A DNA stretch of 64,000 bases from positions 186,001 through 250,000 of the forward strand of contig NZ_JAHBZK010000001.1 in assembly GCF_019635465.1 (NCBI RefSeq). Direction: 5' to 3'. This DNA comes from Hydrogenophaga sp. GTDB taxonomy: Bacteria; Pseudomonadota; Gammaproteobacteria; Burkholderiales; Burkholderiaceae_C. How positions within the stretch are numbered: position 1 is the stretch's first letter; every line of letters begins with the position of its first letter. The notes under the pieces are model-generated. The model did no database searches and was not told the DNA's origin. It saw only the letters and a program-made list of their open reading frames with translations. The position numbers were made by a program, and so were the translations under genes. Below are positions 1-11,084 of the stretch, in pieces.

Positions 1-356
1 CCCGGCGCATTGACTTGACGCTCCTCCCACGATCGCCCCAACACGATCGCAGCAGCTCCAGCCGACAAATAGGAGAAGCCAAGAACGGCATGGCCTCCAA
101 AAAATATCTTTCCAGTCATCCATTGTCCAATGGACCAAATTGCAAGCATCGTAAGAGCACTTGCAATTGGGTCCAGTCGATAGCTTTTTTCAGATCTGGG
201 CGCCGTCAACAGGAAAGAACAGCCGACCACCAACATCACCAACGAGGCCCACGCATCCTTGTGAAACGCGGACCAAGGTGGTGAGGCATTTGGGATCAAC
301 CAAGCGAGGGCCAAGGCTACGCTGGCAAGTGGAGTCCAAATGGGTAGATCACGCAT
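1..356 (-). CDS. Partial PglL/Wzy-type pilin glycosylation ligase (N-terminus only)
   Basis: An open minus-strand frame begins at the ATG at 356 and leaves the window at base 1 with no stop, giving about 118 residues. It starts MRDLPIWTPLASVALALAWL and continues with further hydrophobic stretches around residues 35-50, 65-80 and 85-105, which look like successive membrane helices. Composition, the early AWLIPN motif and the position directly downstream of pilA match the O-antigen-ligase/PglL membrane proteins that glycosylate type IV pilin in Burkholderiales. The diagnostic Wzy_C loop lies outside the window, so the assignment rests on the N-terminus and context. The pilA terminator lies between the two genes, so this gene is probably expressed by its own promoter or by read-through. 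Confidence 0.6.
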   Translation of the reverse strand, partial: MRDLPIWTPLASVALALAWLIPNASPPWSAFHKDAWASLVMLVVGCSFLLTAPRSEKSYRLDPIASALTMLAIWSIGQWMTGKIFFGGHAVLGFSYLSAGAAAIVLGRSWEERQVNAP

Positions 357-370
357 AGGTGGCAATGTAC

Positions 371-400
371 CGGAAACAGAAAGGGCCCCTGGTGGGGCCC
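371..400 (-). terminator. Rho-independent terminator of pilA
   Basis: A perfect 7-bp G+C stem (GGGCCCC at 383-389 against GGGGCCC at 394-400) with a 4-base loop is followed on the minus strand by a T-rich run (TTTCTGTTT). It begins about 20 bp after the pilA stop codon. Confidence 0.8.
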
Positions 401-422
401 TCCTGCTTAGACTGGTGCTGAA

Positions 423-866
423 TTACTTGCAGCTGGTCGGCAAGTATTTGCCATCCATGGGGTTGGTTGCACCGGGCGCGCACACCCAGACCACCTGCCC
501 ATTCCCTTGAATCGTGCCCGTCAGATCGATGGTCTTGTCAAGAATTTTCGGATCGCCTTGGCCCGTAGCGGTAATCACGCCAACCGAGGCGTTGGTGTTC
601 GCGTATGCGACGCTCTTAACATATTTGGAAACTTGGCTGTCGACCGCGACGCTCGCGTCAGCCGGCATTTCACCCAACGTCTGGGCAGCTTCACTGATGT
701 TCGTGCGAGCAGACGACGCAGCCAGCATAATTTCCGACACTTTTGCACGCACGGTGTAATCCTGATAAGCCGGCAGAGCCACAGCAGCCAGGATACCGAT
801 GATGGCCACCACGATCATCAATTCGATCAGGGTGAAACCTTTTTGCATTGCACGCTTCATTTGCAT
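423..866 (-). CDS. pilA: Type IV major pilin PilA
   Basis: Prepilin of 147 residues and the main structural subunit of type IV pili. After a short basic leader ([10 protein letters not shown]) comes the class III cleavage site G^F and the hydrophobic N-terminal helix [19 protein letters not shown], with the Glu at +5 needed for methylation and assembly. Two C-terminal cysteines (VCAPG and the terminal TSCK) can form the D-region disulfide loop. An AGGAG lies 6 bp before the ATG at 866. An in-frame ATG two codons later is possible but less well spaced. A sigma54-like promoter lies about 50 bp upstream and a strong terminator follows. The downstream neighbour looks like a pilin glycosyl-ligase, so the pilin may be O-glycosylated. 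Confidence 0.95.
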   Translation of the reverse strand: MQMKRAMQKGFTLIELMIVVAIIGILAAVALPAYQDYTVRAKVSEIMLAASSARTNISEAAQTLGEMPADASVAVDSQVSKYVKSVAYANTNASVGVITATGQGDPKILDKTIDLTGTIQGNGQVVWVCAPGATNPMDGKYLPTSCK

Positions 867-917
867 GGAGAACTCCTCTGGAAAAACAGGGGGGGTTGGG
901 ATGGACGTGATCCTCAG

Positions 918-933
918 TGCAGACGGCGTGCCA
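918..933 (-). promoter_or_regulatory. Sigma54 (-24/-12) promoter of pilA
   Basis: Read on the minus strand the sequence is TGGCACGCCGTCTGCA, with the invariant GG and GC separated by exactly 10 bp and one mismatch to the TGGCAC-N5-TTGC consensus. The predicted start near 906 gives a leader of about 40 nt before the pilA ATG. RpoN/PilR control of pilA is well established in Pseudomonas and relatives. Confidence 0.75.
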
Positions 934-1058
934 ACCGGGCGAGGGCTGATGAGCGTGCGGTGAGCGGGGATGACCGGCTCAAGCGTGATGTTTCACCGGT
1001 GCTTGCGCCAATTCACGTCGACAGGATTTGTCACCTTGGGGCTGGGTGACAAGGTTTG

Positions 1059-1850
1059 TCACACCTCGAAGACCTGCCCAGCACTCAGCCAGCGGATGTC
1101 GTGACGCGGTTCGGTGTCGAAGCGGTGGATCTCTTCGATGATCAGCGCGGTCTCGGCCGGCTTGGTGTGGGTGATGTGGATCACCGGGTGCTTCTCGGGG
1201 GCGAGCTGGCGCAGTTCTTCGGCCAGCAGGGAGGGCGCCAGATGCAGGCTGCGCAGGGCTAGGTCGGTTTCGCGGTCGCTGAAGGCGGTTTCGATGACCA
1301 GGTGAGCGACCGGTATCTGATTGACCCGGTGCCAGAACGCAGGGTTGCGACCGGTGTCGCCGCTGAACACCCATCGCGCCCCTCCTTGGGCGTTGGAGGC
1401 CGCAAAGCCGACCGCCGGCACGGTGTGCACGGCCGGCAGAACCTCGATGCGCTTTGTGCCAATGGTCAGCGTGTCGCCAACGGCAAAGGGCACGAAACGC
1501 AGCAGGGGCGCAGCGGCGCTGGGGATGACCGAGAAATCCGGCCAGATCAGGTCGTTGAAGATGTGGGCACGCAGCGCATCGATGGTGCCGGGCAGGGCAT
1601 GCACCTGCAGCGGCCCGGCGCCAGAGGCCAGCCGGTGCGAGGCCACGGCGTCCAGCAGCAGGGGCAGGGCCGCCACATGGTCCAGGTGGGCATGGCTGAG
1701 CAACACGCGGTCAATGCGCAGCATTTCCTCCAGGCTGAGGTCACCCACGCCGGTGCCGGCGTCGATGAGCGTGTCATCGTCGAGCAGAAATGCGGTGGTG
1801 CGGCAGCCCTGGGCAATGGCGCCCGAGCAACCCAGTACGCGAACCCTCAT
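1059..1850 (-). CDS. MBL-fold class II cyclic-nucleotide phosphodiesterase-like protein
   Basis: A metallo-beta-lactamase-fold hydrolase of 263 residues when started at the ATG at 1850 (MRVRVLGCSG), where the family homology begins; a longer frame upstream is not needed. The metal-binding motif SHAHLDH is near residue 52-58, further ligand candidates follow (an SGDTG motif and a late THTKP motif), and the overall pattern resembles PDEase_II proteins that hydrolyse 3',5'-cyclic nucleotides. The substrate is not proven by sequence. It lies downstream of the FHA/PP2C/kinase cassette but is separated from it by a terminator, so it is probably a separate transcript. Confidence 0.75.
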   Translation of the reverse strand: MRVRVLGCSGAIAQGCRTTAFLLDDDTLIDAGTGVGDLSLEEMLRIDRVLLSHAHLDHVAALPLLLDAVASHRLASGAGPLQVHALPGTIDALRAHIFNDLIWPDFSVIPSAAAPLLRFVPFAVGDTLTIGTKRIEVLPAVHTVPAVGFAASNAQGGARWVFSGDTGRNPAFWHRVNQIPVAHLVIETAFSDRETDLALRSLHLAPSLLAEELRQLAPEKHPVIHITHTKPAETALIIEEIHRFDTEPRHDIRWLSAGQVFEV

Positions 1851-1915
1851 GCGCAACCTGTTCCGTGCAGAAATACGGGGGGAGAGGGTACCCGCGGCGC
1901 CAAAGGGACGGCGTG

Positions 1916-1946
1916 AAAAAAGTCGCGCCCTCAAGGGGCGCGACTT
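1916..1946 (-). terminator. Rho-independent terminator after the FHA gene
   Basis: A perfect 10-bp stem (AGTCGCGCCC at 1921-1930 against GGGCGCGACT at 1936-1945) with a 5-base loop is followed by a run of Ts on the minus strand. It ends the kinase-PP2C-FHA operon 36 bp after the FHA stop codon and separates it from the phosphodiesterase gene. Confidence 0.85.
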
Positions 1947-1981
1947 CGCCAGGGGGTAATAAAAGGCAACGCCGGGAGGGC

Positions 1982-2608
1982 TCAGCCTTGAACGAACTGC
2001 ATCTGCGTGCCGGCCAGCTCAAGCAAATCGCCATTGCGCAGGTCGCGCCCTTCGGTGGTGAGCGGCTCGCCGTTGACGGTGGGCTTGACCGTGCCTTCCA
2101 CCATGGCCACAACATAGCCATGCGGGCGGCGGGTGATGGCGGCCACGGCCACACCGGGCTTGCCGATGGTGGTGACCACCTTGGTCAGGGCCACCTCGCG
2201 GCCGGCGGCCGAGCCGCTGACCACCTTGATGGCGGCCGGTGCCAGGGGCATGGCGCCGGAGTCACCACCCGACACCACGGCGCCGGCGTTGATGACCATG
2301 GTCTTTTCGTGCGCATCGGCGCCGTCGTGCACGAACTTGATCTTGTATTTGCCGATCTCGATCGTGTCACCGCCCTGCAACTGCTGCTTCTTGATGGCCT
2401 TGCCGTTGACGTAGGTGCCGTTGGTGCTGTTGAGGTCTTCGAGGAAGACGTCCGAGCCGGACATCTGCAACACGGCGTGCTCGCCGCTGACGGCCAGGTT
2501 GTCGATGACCACGTCGTTGTACGGCCGGCGGCCCAAGGTCGTGCGGTCCTTGGTGAGCTGGACCTCCTTGATGACGACGCCGTCAATGGAAACGATCATT
2601 TTCGGCAT
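1982..2608 (-). CDS. Double-FHA-domain protein
   Basis: Cytoplasmic protein of 208 residues, started at MPKMIVSIDG (2608) because an AGAGGAG precedes it; the longer frame lacks similarity. FHA domain 1 (about residues 20-95) is canonical: TLGRRPYNDVVID, a conserved SGEHA, and LNSTNGTYVNG, the loops that bind phosphothreonine. FHA domain 2 (about residues 125-205) keeps the fold pattern (TIGKPG, VNGEPL) but lacks the Arg/Ser phosphopeptide pocket, so it may be structural only. Directly downstream of PP2C and the membrane kinase, it is the likely phospho-Thr reader of that cassette. Confidence 0.85.
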   Translation of the reverse strand: MPKMIVSIDGVVIKEVQLTKDRTTLGRRPYNDVVIDNLAVSGEHAVLQMSGSDVFLEDLNSTNGTYVNGKAIKKQQLQGGDTIEIGKYKIKFVHDGADAHEKTMVINAGAVVSGGDSGAMPLAPAAIKVVSGSAAGREVALTKVVTTIGKPGVAVAAITRRPHGYVVAMVEGTVKPTVNGEPLTTEGRDLRNGDLLELAGTQMQFVQG

Positions 2609-2663
2609 GGCCGACTCCTCTGGGTACCTGAATGCGCTTGTAGGGATGGGTATGCGGTGCGGA

Positions 2664-3449
2664 TTATTGTCCGAGCATGCGAGAGAGCAAGCCACGGCGT
2701 GCCGGTTTGGCACGGGCAAGCGCCAGTATCACCGAAATATTGTCACGGCCGCCCGCTTCGTTGGCTGCAAACACCAGTGCGGCGGCCTTCTCTTCGAGCG
2801 TGCCCGCTGTCACCAGCAGGGCGGCAATGCGCTCGTCACTGAGCATGTCGTTGAGGCCGTCGGAGCACATGAGGTAGACGTCACCTTCTTCGACACGGAA
2901 TTCGTTGACCTCGAGCAACACCGCGTCCTCGACCCCCAGTGCGCGGGTCACCAGGTTGCGGTGGGTGGCGTACTGGGCCTGCTCGGCCGAGATGAGGCCG
3001 GCGTCAAGCTGCTCCTGCAGCAACGAATGGTCGCGGGTCATCTGCACAAACTCTCCGCCACGCAATCTGTAACAACGGGAGTCACCCACGTGGCCGACCA
3101 CAATACGCCCGTCAAGAAACACGCCGAGCACCAGGGTCGTACCCATGCCGGCGTACTGCGGGTTGGCATTGGCCGCGTTGAAGATCGAGCGGTTGGCGTT
3201 GTCGACACACACCTCCATGGCGCGCTTGAGTTCGCGCGCGCTGGATTCATGGCCGCCTTCGGCGATCCAGCGGCCCAGCTCCGACTTGATGAAGGTAGCC
3301 GCCATGGCGCTGGCGACTTCGCCGGCGTTGTAGCCCCCCATGCCGTCGGCCAGCACGGCCACGCCGTTCTCCGCATCGAGCGCGACGGCGTCTTCATTGT
3401 TGTCCCGGACCAATCCTGGGTCGGTCTGGGCGTGGAACTCGAAATTCAT
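2664..3449 (-). CDS. PP2C-family protein serine/threonine phosphatase
   Basis: A 261-residue PPM-family phosphatase started at MNFEFHAQTD (3449). The metal-binding and catalytic motifs are all present: RDNNEDA near residue 15-21, LADGMGGYNAGE near 34-45, GHVGDSRCYRL in the middle, CSDGLNDML, and the late GGRDNISV. It needs Mn2+/Mg2+ and would reverse phosphorylation by the adjacent kinase. The kinase stop codon is only 10 bp upstream, consistent with coupled translation. It resembles PstP/PppA-type phosphatases paired with bacterial STPKs. Confidence 0.92.
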   Translation of the reverse strand: MNFEFHAQTDPGLVRDNNEDAVALDAENGVAVLADGMGGYNAGEVASAMAATFIKSELGRWIAEGGHESSARELKRAMEVCVDNANRSIFNAANANPQYAGMGTTLVLGVFLDGRIVVGHVGDSRCYRLRGGEFVQMTRDHSLLQEQLDAGLISAEQAQYATHRNLVTRALGVEDAVLLEVNEFRVEEGDVYLMCSDGLNDMLSDERIAALLVTAGTLEEKAAALVFAANEAGGRDNISVILALARAKPARRGLLSRMLGQ

Positions 3450-3459
3450 GGCGCTGGCG

Positions 3460-6078
3460 TTATACCGGGACGTTGGGAGAGGAACGGTCACCGGCGGATG
3501 ATCGATAGGGTTGGGTGGCGTCGAAGGCATGGTCATCGTCGGTCCAGTGAATGGATTGCAGCGCGGCCGCCACATCGGCACCGCTGGCAGGGCGGTCTTG
3601 CGGTTGTTTGGCCAGCAGGGAGCGCAAGAGTTGTGAGAGCGCGTCGGGTGCCGCCGGGCACAGAAGGCGGATGTCGGGCGGCGCGACGTTGGCGATCTGG
3701 TACATCAGCGCCGACAGAGACTCGCCCCTCAGCGGCAGCTCCCCCGTCAGCAACTGATAGAGCATGGCGCCCAGCGCGTACAGGTCGGCCCGTCCGTCAA
3801 CGCGTTGTCCGGCCAACTGCTCGGGCGCCATGAAACTGGGCGTGCCCAGCACGACCCCGGTCTTGGTCCGTGTGCTGTCGGTGATGCGCGCAATGCCGAA
3901 GTCGGTGACCTTGATGGCACCTGTGGCAGGGTCGAGCATCACATTCGCGGGCTTGATGTCGCGGTGCACCACGTTCTGGCGGTGCGCGTGATCCAGCGCC
4001 AGGGCCACTTGCTGCCCAATGCGCAGCACGGTGGCTGCGGGAAGCAGTTGCCCGGACCGGGTATGCCGTTGCAGGTCATGGCCTTGCAGGAATTCCATGG
4101 CGATGTAGGCCAGGTCATGCTCTTCACCCGCATCGAAGATGGTCACGATGTTGGGGTGCTGCAGCCTTCCCGCGGTTTCGGCTTCGCGGAAAAACCGCTG
4201 ACGAGCCTCTTCAAGCTCAAGGCCCTCGAACTCGGTGCTCAACGCCAGGGTCTTGATGGCCACCACCCGCCCGATCTTGGGGTCGCGCCCCTGGTAGACC
4301 ACACCCATGGCGCCCTTGCCCAGCTCTTTCTCGACCTGGTAGCGACCGAGCATGGGCTGCGCCAGGCCGGGTTGGTCCAGCACCAGGGTCCCACCAGGAT
4401 GTGACGCGCCGCCCGAGCCCAGCATCACGGTTTTGGCCAGTTCCTGAGCGCGCGTCTGGCGCGTGCGCAGCGACGGGTCGGTGCGGTCCAGCGCGGCCAT
4501 GTGGGCGTATACCGACTCGGCCTTGTTGAATTGCCGTTTGCGCTCGAAATCCAGGGCCAGTTGCCCGAGGTTGTCCATCAGGGCCTTGCTGTGCGGCACG
4601 CGCCGGAACCGATCGAAGGCCATGTCGAGCTGGCCCTGGCCCAGCAAGGCCAGGCCCATTTGGCGGTTGGTCTCGGCCGATTCCTGATCGCTCTGGCGCT
4701 TGCGCGCCTCCGTCACCAGGAACCGCCGGGTCGTCAGGGCCAGGTGACCCAGCAACAGCAGCGTGGCCGGCAACACCAGGGGCAACCAGAGCGCCGCACG
4801 GGACAGCACAAGGAATTCACCTCCCAGCAGCATCGCCAGGCCGGCGGCGGTCACGGTGGCACCGGCGGCGGCGCCAAGGCGTGGCAACCACCAGATCAGG
4901 TAGACAAGGATCAGCACCAGCAAAGCCAGCACCACCAACGCTCCCCAGGTCGGGTTGGCGATGAAGTGGCCATTGAGCACGCTGGCGGTGGTGTGGGCCA
5001 GGATCTCGGCCGGCGACAGCGCGGTGCCGACTGGGGTATTGAACAAGGTGCCCACGCCCGCAGCGGTGGCGCCGATGATCACGATGCGGTCGCGGATCAG
5101 CTCGGGCGACACGCGCTGCGCCAACACGTCCTGCACGGACACGGTGGGAAACGCCGACGGGCGTCCGGCAGCGGCATAGAACTGCGGCAGCACACGGCCG
5201 AGGTCATCGGTCGGAATGAAACCCGGACCAAGTGAAAGACCCTCGCCGGGCTGAAGCCGGATGTCGGCGGCCGACAAATTCAGGCTGTGTGCGGCGGCCA
5301 GCAAGGCCATCGAGGGCACGGCCACGCCGTCGAAGCGCACCAGCAGGGGCTCCTGACGCACTGCGCCATCGGGGTCCAGCCATTGGTTGAGGTGGCCCAC
5401 GGCCACTGCGGCATTGCCTAGCGCTGGCAGCGGCTGCTGGGTTCGCTGGGCCGGCACACCAAAACCGGCCAGGTCGGGCACCGCATTGCGTTGCGCAAAT
5501 GCCGGCAGGGGTGCATCGGCGCGGCCGCGCGGCTCGCCCAGCTCAAACACCGACGGCAGGACCACGCGACCCGAGGCCTTGACACTCGCCGCCAGGCGCG
5601 AGTCGCTGTCCAGCCGTTGCTCGGCAACCGCGAGGTCCCTGAGCAGAGAGGCCTGGGCCTGCGGCCCCAGGTCGCTCAGTGCGGCATCCGGGCCGGCAAT
5701 GCGTTCGCGCAGCGCCCGGATGGGTTCGAGCCCGCGCGAAGTCTGCGGTTCGAAAAAGAAAGCGGTGTGCGCAATCGTGCGAGCGCCCAGCGCGCTCAGT
5801 CGGTCGATCAGTTCGGCATGGACCTCGCGCGGCCAGGGCCAGCGCCCAATGGCATTGATGCTCGCATCGTCAATGGCCACCACCGTGATGTGGTCCCCGG
5901 GGCTGCGCCCGGACGCGGTGCTGCCGTGGTCATAGAACCGGCGTTCCAGCGCGTCGATCAGGTCGGTGCCGAAGTACAGCGCCCCCACCACCGCCAGCAC
6001 GCCGAATGCGGTGAGCGCGTCCGCGCGCCAACGGCGCGGACGGCGTCTGGGAGCATCGGCAACATCGGGGGAAGGCAC
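3460..6078 (-). CDS. Membrane CHASE2-sensor serine/threonine protein kinase
   Basis: A protein of 872 residues with an unusual layout for a bacterial STPK, sensor first and kinase last. One helix at about 22-42, an extracytoplasmic CHASE2 sensor at about 50-370, a cluster of helices at about 378-450, a soluble linker, and the kinase from about 578 to 850. The kinase shows a Gly-rich loop (GKGAMGVVY), VAIK, HRDIKPANV with the catalytic Asp at residue 707, DFG, and the APE motif as MAPEQ. It is the first gene of the kinase-PP2C-FHA operon. The signal it senses cannot be read from the sequence. Related CHASE2 kinases are often found with the same partners in Burkholderiales. Confidence 0.9.
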   Translation of the reverse strand: MPSPDVADAPRRRPRRWRADALTAFGVLAVVGALYFGTDLIDALERRFYDHGSTASGRSPGDHITVVAIDDASINAIGRWPWPREVHAELIDRLSALGARTIAHTAFFFEPQTSRGLEPIRALRERIAGPDAALSDLGPQAQASLLRDLAVAEQRLDSDSRLAASVKASGRVVLPSVFELGEPRGRADAPLPAFAQRNAVPDLAGFGVPAQRTQQPLPALGNAAVAVGHLNQWLDPDGAVRQEPLLVRFDGVAVPSMALLAAAHSLNLSAADIRLQPGEGLSLGPGFIPTDDLGRVLPQFYAAAGRPSAFPTVSVQDVLAQRVSPELIRDRIVIIGATAAGVGTLFNTPVGTALSPAEILAHTTASVLNGHFIANPTWGALVVLALLVLILVYLIWWLPRLGAAAGATVTAAGLAMLLGGEFLVLSRAALWLPLVLPATLLLLGHLALTTRRFLVTEARKRQSDQESAETNRQMGLALLGQGQLDMAFDRFRRVPHSKALMDNLGQLALDFERKRQFNKAESVYAHMAALDRTDPSLRTRQTRAQELAKTVMLGSGGASHPGGTLVLDQPGLAQPMLGRYQVEKELGKGAMGVVYQGRDPKIGRVVAIKTLALSTEFEGLELEEARQRFFREAETAGRLQHPNIVTIFDAGEEHDLAYIAMEFLQGHDLQRHTRSGQLLPAATVLRIGQQVALALDHAHRQNVVHRDIKPANVMLDPATGAIKVTDFGIARITDSTRTKTGVVLGTPSFMAPEQLAGQRVDGRADLYALGAMLYQLLTGELPLRGESLSALMYQIANVAPPDIRLLCPAAPDALSQLLRSLLAKQPQDRPASGADVAAALQSIHWTDDDHAFDATQPYRSSAGDRSSPNVPV

Positions 6079-6250
6079 GGCGCGGATCGTTCCAGGTTCG
6101 GCTCACCCGTGCAGCGCATGCGCCACCACACCCGTGAACCACAGACACGAACGGCCCGCAGGGGGCCGTCCACAAGGTGTAGCATTTTGTTTCAAACGGC
6201 TGTCTGGCGACAAGCCTTCCGGGTGACAAGTGTCACGGTGTCTCGTACAG

Positions 6251-6282
6251 GCGAAAAAAAAGGCAACGCACGCGTTGCCTTT
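6251..6282 (-). terminator. Rho-independent terminator of sucCD
   Basis: An 11-bp stem (AAAGGCAACGC at 6259-6269 against GCGTTGCCTTT at 6272-6282) with a very small loop is followed on the minus strand by a run of eight Ts. It lies 20 bp after the sucD stop codon. Confidence 0.85.
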
Positions 6283-6302
6283 CGCACATCCGAAGCGACC
6301 GC

Positions 6303-7196
6303 TCAGAGCAGCGATTTGAGCAGCTTGCCCATCTCGGACGGGTTGCGGGTGACCTTGAAGCCGCACTCTTCCATGATGGCCAGCTTGGCATCGGCCGTGT
6401 CGGCGCCACCGGAGATCAGCGCGCCGGCGTGGCCCATGCGCTTGCCGGGAGGGGCGGTGACACCGGCGATGAAGCCCACGACCGGCTTCTTCATGTTGGC
6501 CTTGCACCACATGGCGGCCTCGGCTTCGTCCGGGCCACCGATCTCGCCAATCATGATCACGGCGTCGGTGTCGGGGTCGTCGTTAAAGGCCTTCATGACG
6601 TCGATGTGCTTCAGGCCGTTGATGGGGTCGCCACCAATGCCCACCGCGCTCGACTGGCCCAGACCGATTTCGGTCAGTTGCGCCACGGCCTCGTAGGTCA
6701 GCGTGCCCGAACGGGACACCACGCCGATGCGGCCCTTGCGGTGGATGTGACCGGGCATGATGCCGATCTTGATCTCGTCGGGCGTGATCAGGCCGGGGCA
6801 GTTCGGGCCCAGCAGCAGGGTCTTCTTGCCACCGGCAGCTTCCTTGGCCTTCATCTTGTTGCGCACTTCAAGCATGTCACGCACGGGAATGCCTTCGGTG
6901 ATGCAGATCGCGAGATCCAGATCGGCCTCAACGGCTTCCCAGATCGCAGCGGCCGCGCCAGCAGGCGGCACGTAGATCACGGACACGGTTGCACCGGTCT
7001 GGGTCGCTGCCTCTTTGACCGAGGCGTAGATCGGGATGTTGAAGATCGACTCGCCGGCCTTCTTGGGGTTCACGCCCGCGACGAAGCAATTCTTGCCGTT
7101 GGCGTATTCTTGGCACTTTTCCGTGTGGAACTGACCGGTCTTGCCCGTGATGCCCTGGGTGATGACCTTGGTGTCCTTGTTGATGTAGATCGACAT
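6303..7196 (-). CDS. sucD: Succinate-CoA ligase, ADP-forming, alpha subunit
   Basis: A 297-residue TCA-cycle enzyme subunit that binds CoA and carries the phosphohistidine used to convert succinyl-CoA to succinate with ATP formation. Visible motifs are the Rossmann CoA-binding ITGKTGQFHT near residue 15-25, the ligase signature SRSGTLTYE in the middle, GGDPINGL, and the active-site His in MGHAGALISGG near residue 250. Length is normal for SucD. It lies 14 bp after sucC and is followed by a terminator, so the two form a compact operon. Confidence 0.97.
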   Translation of the reverse strand: MSIYINKDTKVITQGITGKTGQFHTEKCQEYANGKNCFVAGVNPKKAGESIFNIPIYASVKEAATQTGATVSVIYVPPAGAAAAIWEAVEADLDLAICITEGIPVRDMLEVRNKMKAKEAAGGKKTLLLGPNCPGLITPDEIKIGIMPGHIHRKGRIGVVSRSGTLTYEAVAQLTEIGLGQSSAVGIGGDPINGLKHIDVMKAFNDDPDTDAVIMIGEIGGPDEAEAAMWCKANMKKPVVGFIAGVTAPPGKRMGHAGALISGGADTADAKLAIMEECGFKVTRNPSEMGKLLKSLL

Positions 7197-7210
7197 GTTC
7201 TTCTCCAGGC

Positions 7211-8374
<1,164 letters not shown>

Positions 8375-8538
8375 GAGGTCTCTCTCAGGGATGGAACGGG
8401 TGTGCGGCGGGGCTGCCACCGCCGGGAGACGGGCTCTTGGACGAGCAACCAGGGACTGTATCATGGTGCAACGCACCAAAATGAGACGCGGCGCCACATT
8501 CGGCTGGCGTTCGTCGGTTCATCCCAGGAAAATCGCGC

Positions 8539-9465
8539 ATGGCCCATCAGATCTTCATCGACGGCGAGGCCGGTACCACCGGCCTTCAGATTCGCGAACG
8601 CCTGCTCCAGGAGCCCGGCGTTGACTTGCTCAGCATTGCGGCCGATCGCCGCAAAGACCCTGAAGCCAAGCGCGCGCTCATGGCCCAAGCCGATCTGGTC
8701 GTGCTGTGCCTGCACGACGACGCCGCACGCGAATCGGTCGCCATGGTCGACAACCTGCCCGGTCGCAAGCCGCGCATCGTCGATGCCTCCACCGCCCACC
8801 GCACGGCGCCGGGATGGGTCTATGGCTTTCCGGAGCTCACGGCCACGCAAACCGATGCCGTCAGGCAGGCCGACCGGGTGGCCAATCCGGGTTGTTATGC
8901 GACCGGCGCCATTGCCCTGATCCGCCCTTTGGTAGACGCGGGCCTGATCCCTGCCGACTTTCCCCTGAGCCTGCCGTCGATCAGCGGTTACTCGGGTGGT
9001 GGGCGCACCATGATCGAGGCCTACGAGGCCGGCACCGCGCCACTGTTTGAGGCCTACGCGCTGGGCCTGACGCACAAACACCTGCCCGAAATCATGGCCT
9101 GCACCGGCCTGCAGCGCCGCCCTGTCTTCGTCCCGGCGGTGGGCAATTTCCGCCAGGGCATGCTGGTGCAAATGCCGCTGCATCTGGACACACTGCCGGG
9201 TCAACCCAGGGCCAGCGATCTGCACGACGCACTCGTGCGGCACTACGCCGCCAGCGAGGCGGCCGGCGGTTTCGTGCGCGTATTGCCACCGACCCAGGAC
9301 GGCAAGCTCGACGCCACGGCCCTCAACGACACCAACCTGATCGAGCTGCGGGTGTTCGGCAACGAAACGCACCGCCATGCGGTGCTGATCGCGCGCCTGG
9401 ACAACCTCGGCAAAGGTGCCAGCGGCGCGGCGGTTCAGAACCTCAAGCTGATGCTGGGGTTCTAG
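8539..9465 (+). CDS. argC: N-acetyl-gamma-glutamyl-phosphate reductase (type 2)
   Basis: A 308-residue NADPH-dependent enzyme of arginine synthesis, reducing N-acetylglutamyl phosphate to the semialdehyde. The short length and the N-terminal [12 protein letters not shown] nucleotide-binding loop are typical of the type 2 ArgC subfamily. The catalytic Cys is residue 119 in NPGCYATG, followed by the [10 protein letters not shown] substrate loop and the THKHLPE segment. Its stop overlaps the recX stop by 4 bp in a convergent arrangement (shared CTAG), so the two genes end in each other with no room for a separate terminator. Confidence 0.95.
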   Translation: MAHQIFIDGEAGTTGLQIRERLLQEPGVDLLSIAADRRKDPEAKRALMAQADLVVLCLHDDAARESVAMVDNLPGRKPRIVDASTAHRTAPGWVYGFPELTATQTDAVRQADRVANPGCYATGAIALIRPLVDAGLIPADFPLSLPSISGYSGGGRTMIEAYEAGTAPLFEAYALGLTHKHLPEIMACTGLQRRPVFVPAVGNFRQGMLVQMPLHLDTLPGQPRASDLHDALVRHYAASEAAGGFVRVLPPTQDGKLDATALNDTNLIELRVFGNETHRHAVLIARLDNLGKGASGAAVQNLKLMLGF

Positions 9466-9932
9466 TCCTCGGGCGGCTCAAACGCTGGCGCATCGTCGCC
9501 CGCAACCACCCGGCGGATGGCGTCACCGCCGAAGCCGCGCGAGGCCAGAAAGCGCATCTGCTTTGCGCGCTCACTGGCATCCGCCGGCGGCGCCCCGAAC
9601 TTCTTGCGCCAGACGTCGCGGGCGCGGTCCACCTCGCTGCCACGCAGCGCCGCCACCGCCTGCGCCACCGCGTCGGCGGGCAGGCCCTTGGCCTGCAGTT
9701 CCTGTCGCACCCGCGAGGCACCCAGGCGCGCGGCACGGCGGTGAATCACCGACTCGATGACGCGCTGTTCGTCGATGAAGCCCTTGGCCTGCAATTCGTC
9801 CAGCGCCTGCGCGAGTTCACCCGGCTGCTCTTCGTGCGCCGACAGCTTGCGTTGCAGTTCAGCGCGTGAATGCTCGCGCTGCGCCAGCAGGCGCAACGCG
9901 CGGCCTTTGAGCGAGGGCTTGTCAAAGGCCAC
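9462..9932 (-). CDS. recX: Regulatory protein RecX
   Basis: A small basic alpha-helical protein of 156 residues that modulates RecA filament activity. The three-helix repeats characteristic of the family are visible: [16 protein letters not shown] near residue 15-30, [15 protein letters not shown] near 44-58, and [14 protein letters not shown] near 71-84. It starts 5 bp after the recA stop, the usual recA-recX operon, and should share the SOS regulation of recA. The stop codon overlaps that of convergent argC. Confidence 0.93.
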   Translation of the reverse strand: MAFDKPSLKGRALRLLAQREHSRAELQRKLSAHEEQPGELAQALDELQAKGFIDEQRVIESVIHRRAARLGASRVRQELQAKGLPADAVAQAVAALRGSEVDRARDVWRKKFGAPPADASERAKQMRFLASRGFGGDAIRRVVAGDDAPAFEPPED

Positions 9933-9937
9933 CGCGT

Positions 9938-11032
<1,095 letters not shown>

Positions 11033-11084
11033 GTGATGGCTCCTGAGCGGTGAGTGGGTGTTGACTTCACCCGTTGTGAATCGG

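Noticed and set aside
15-284. Small plus-strand frame at the left edge
   Set aside because: The opposite strand encodes a coherent multi-helix membrane protein N-terminus, and the plus-strand frame has no family-like features.
1028-1052. TTGTCACC-N9-GGTGACAA inverted repeat as a terminator of the phosphodiesterase gene
   Set aside because: The stem is perfect and follows the stop codon, but no T-run follows on the minus strand. It could be an RNA end structure or protein site; not called as a terminator.
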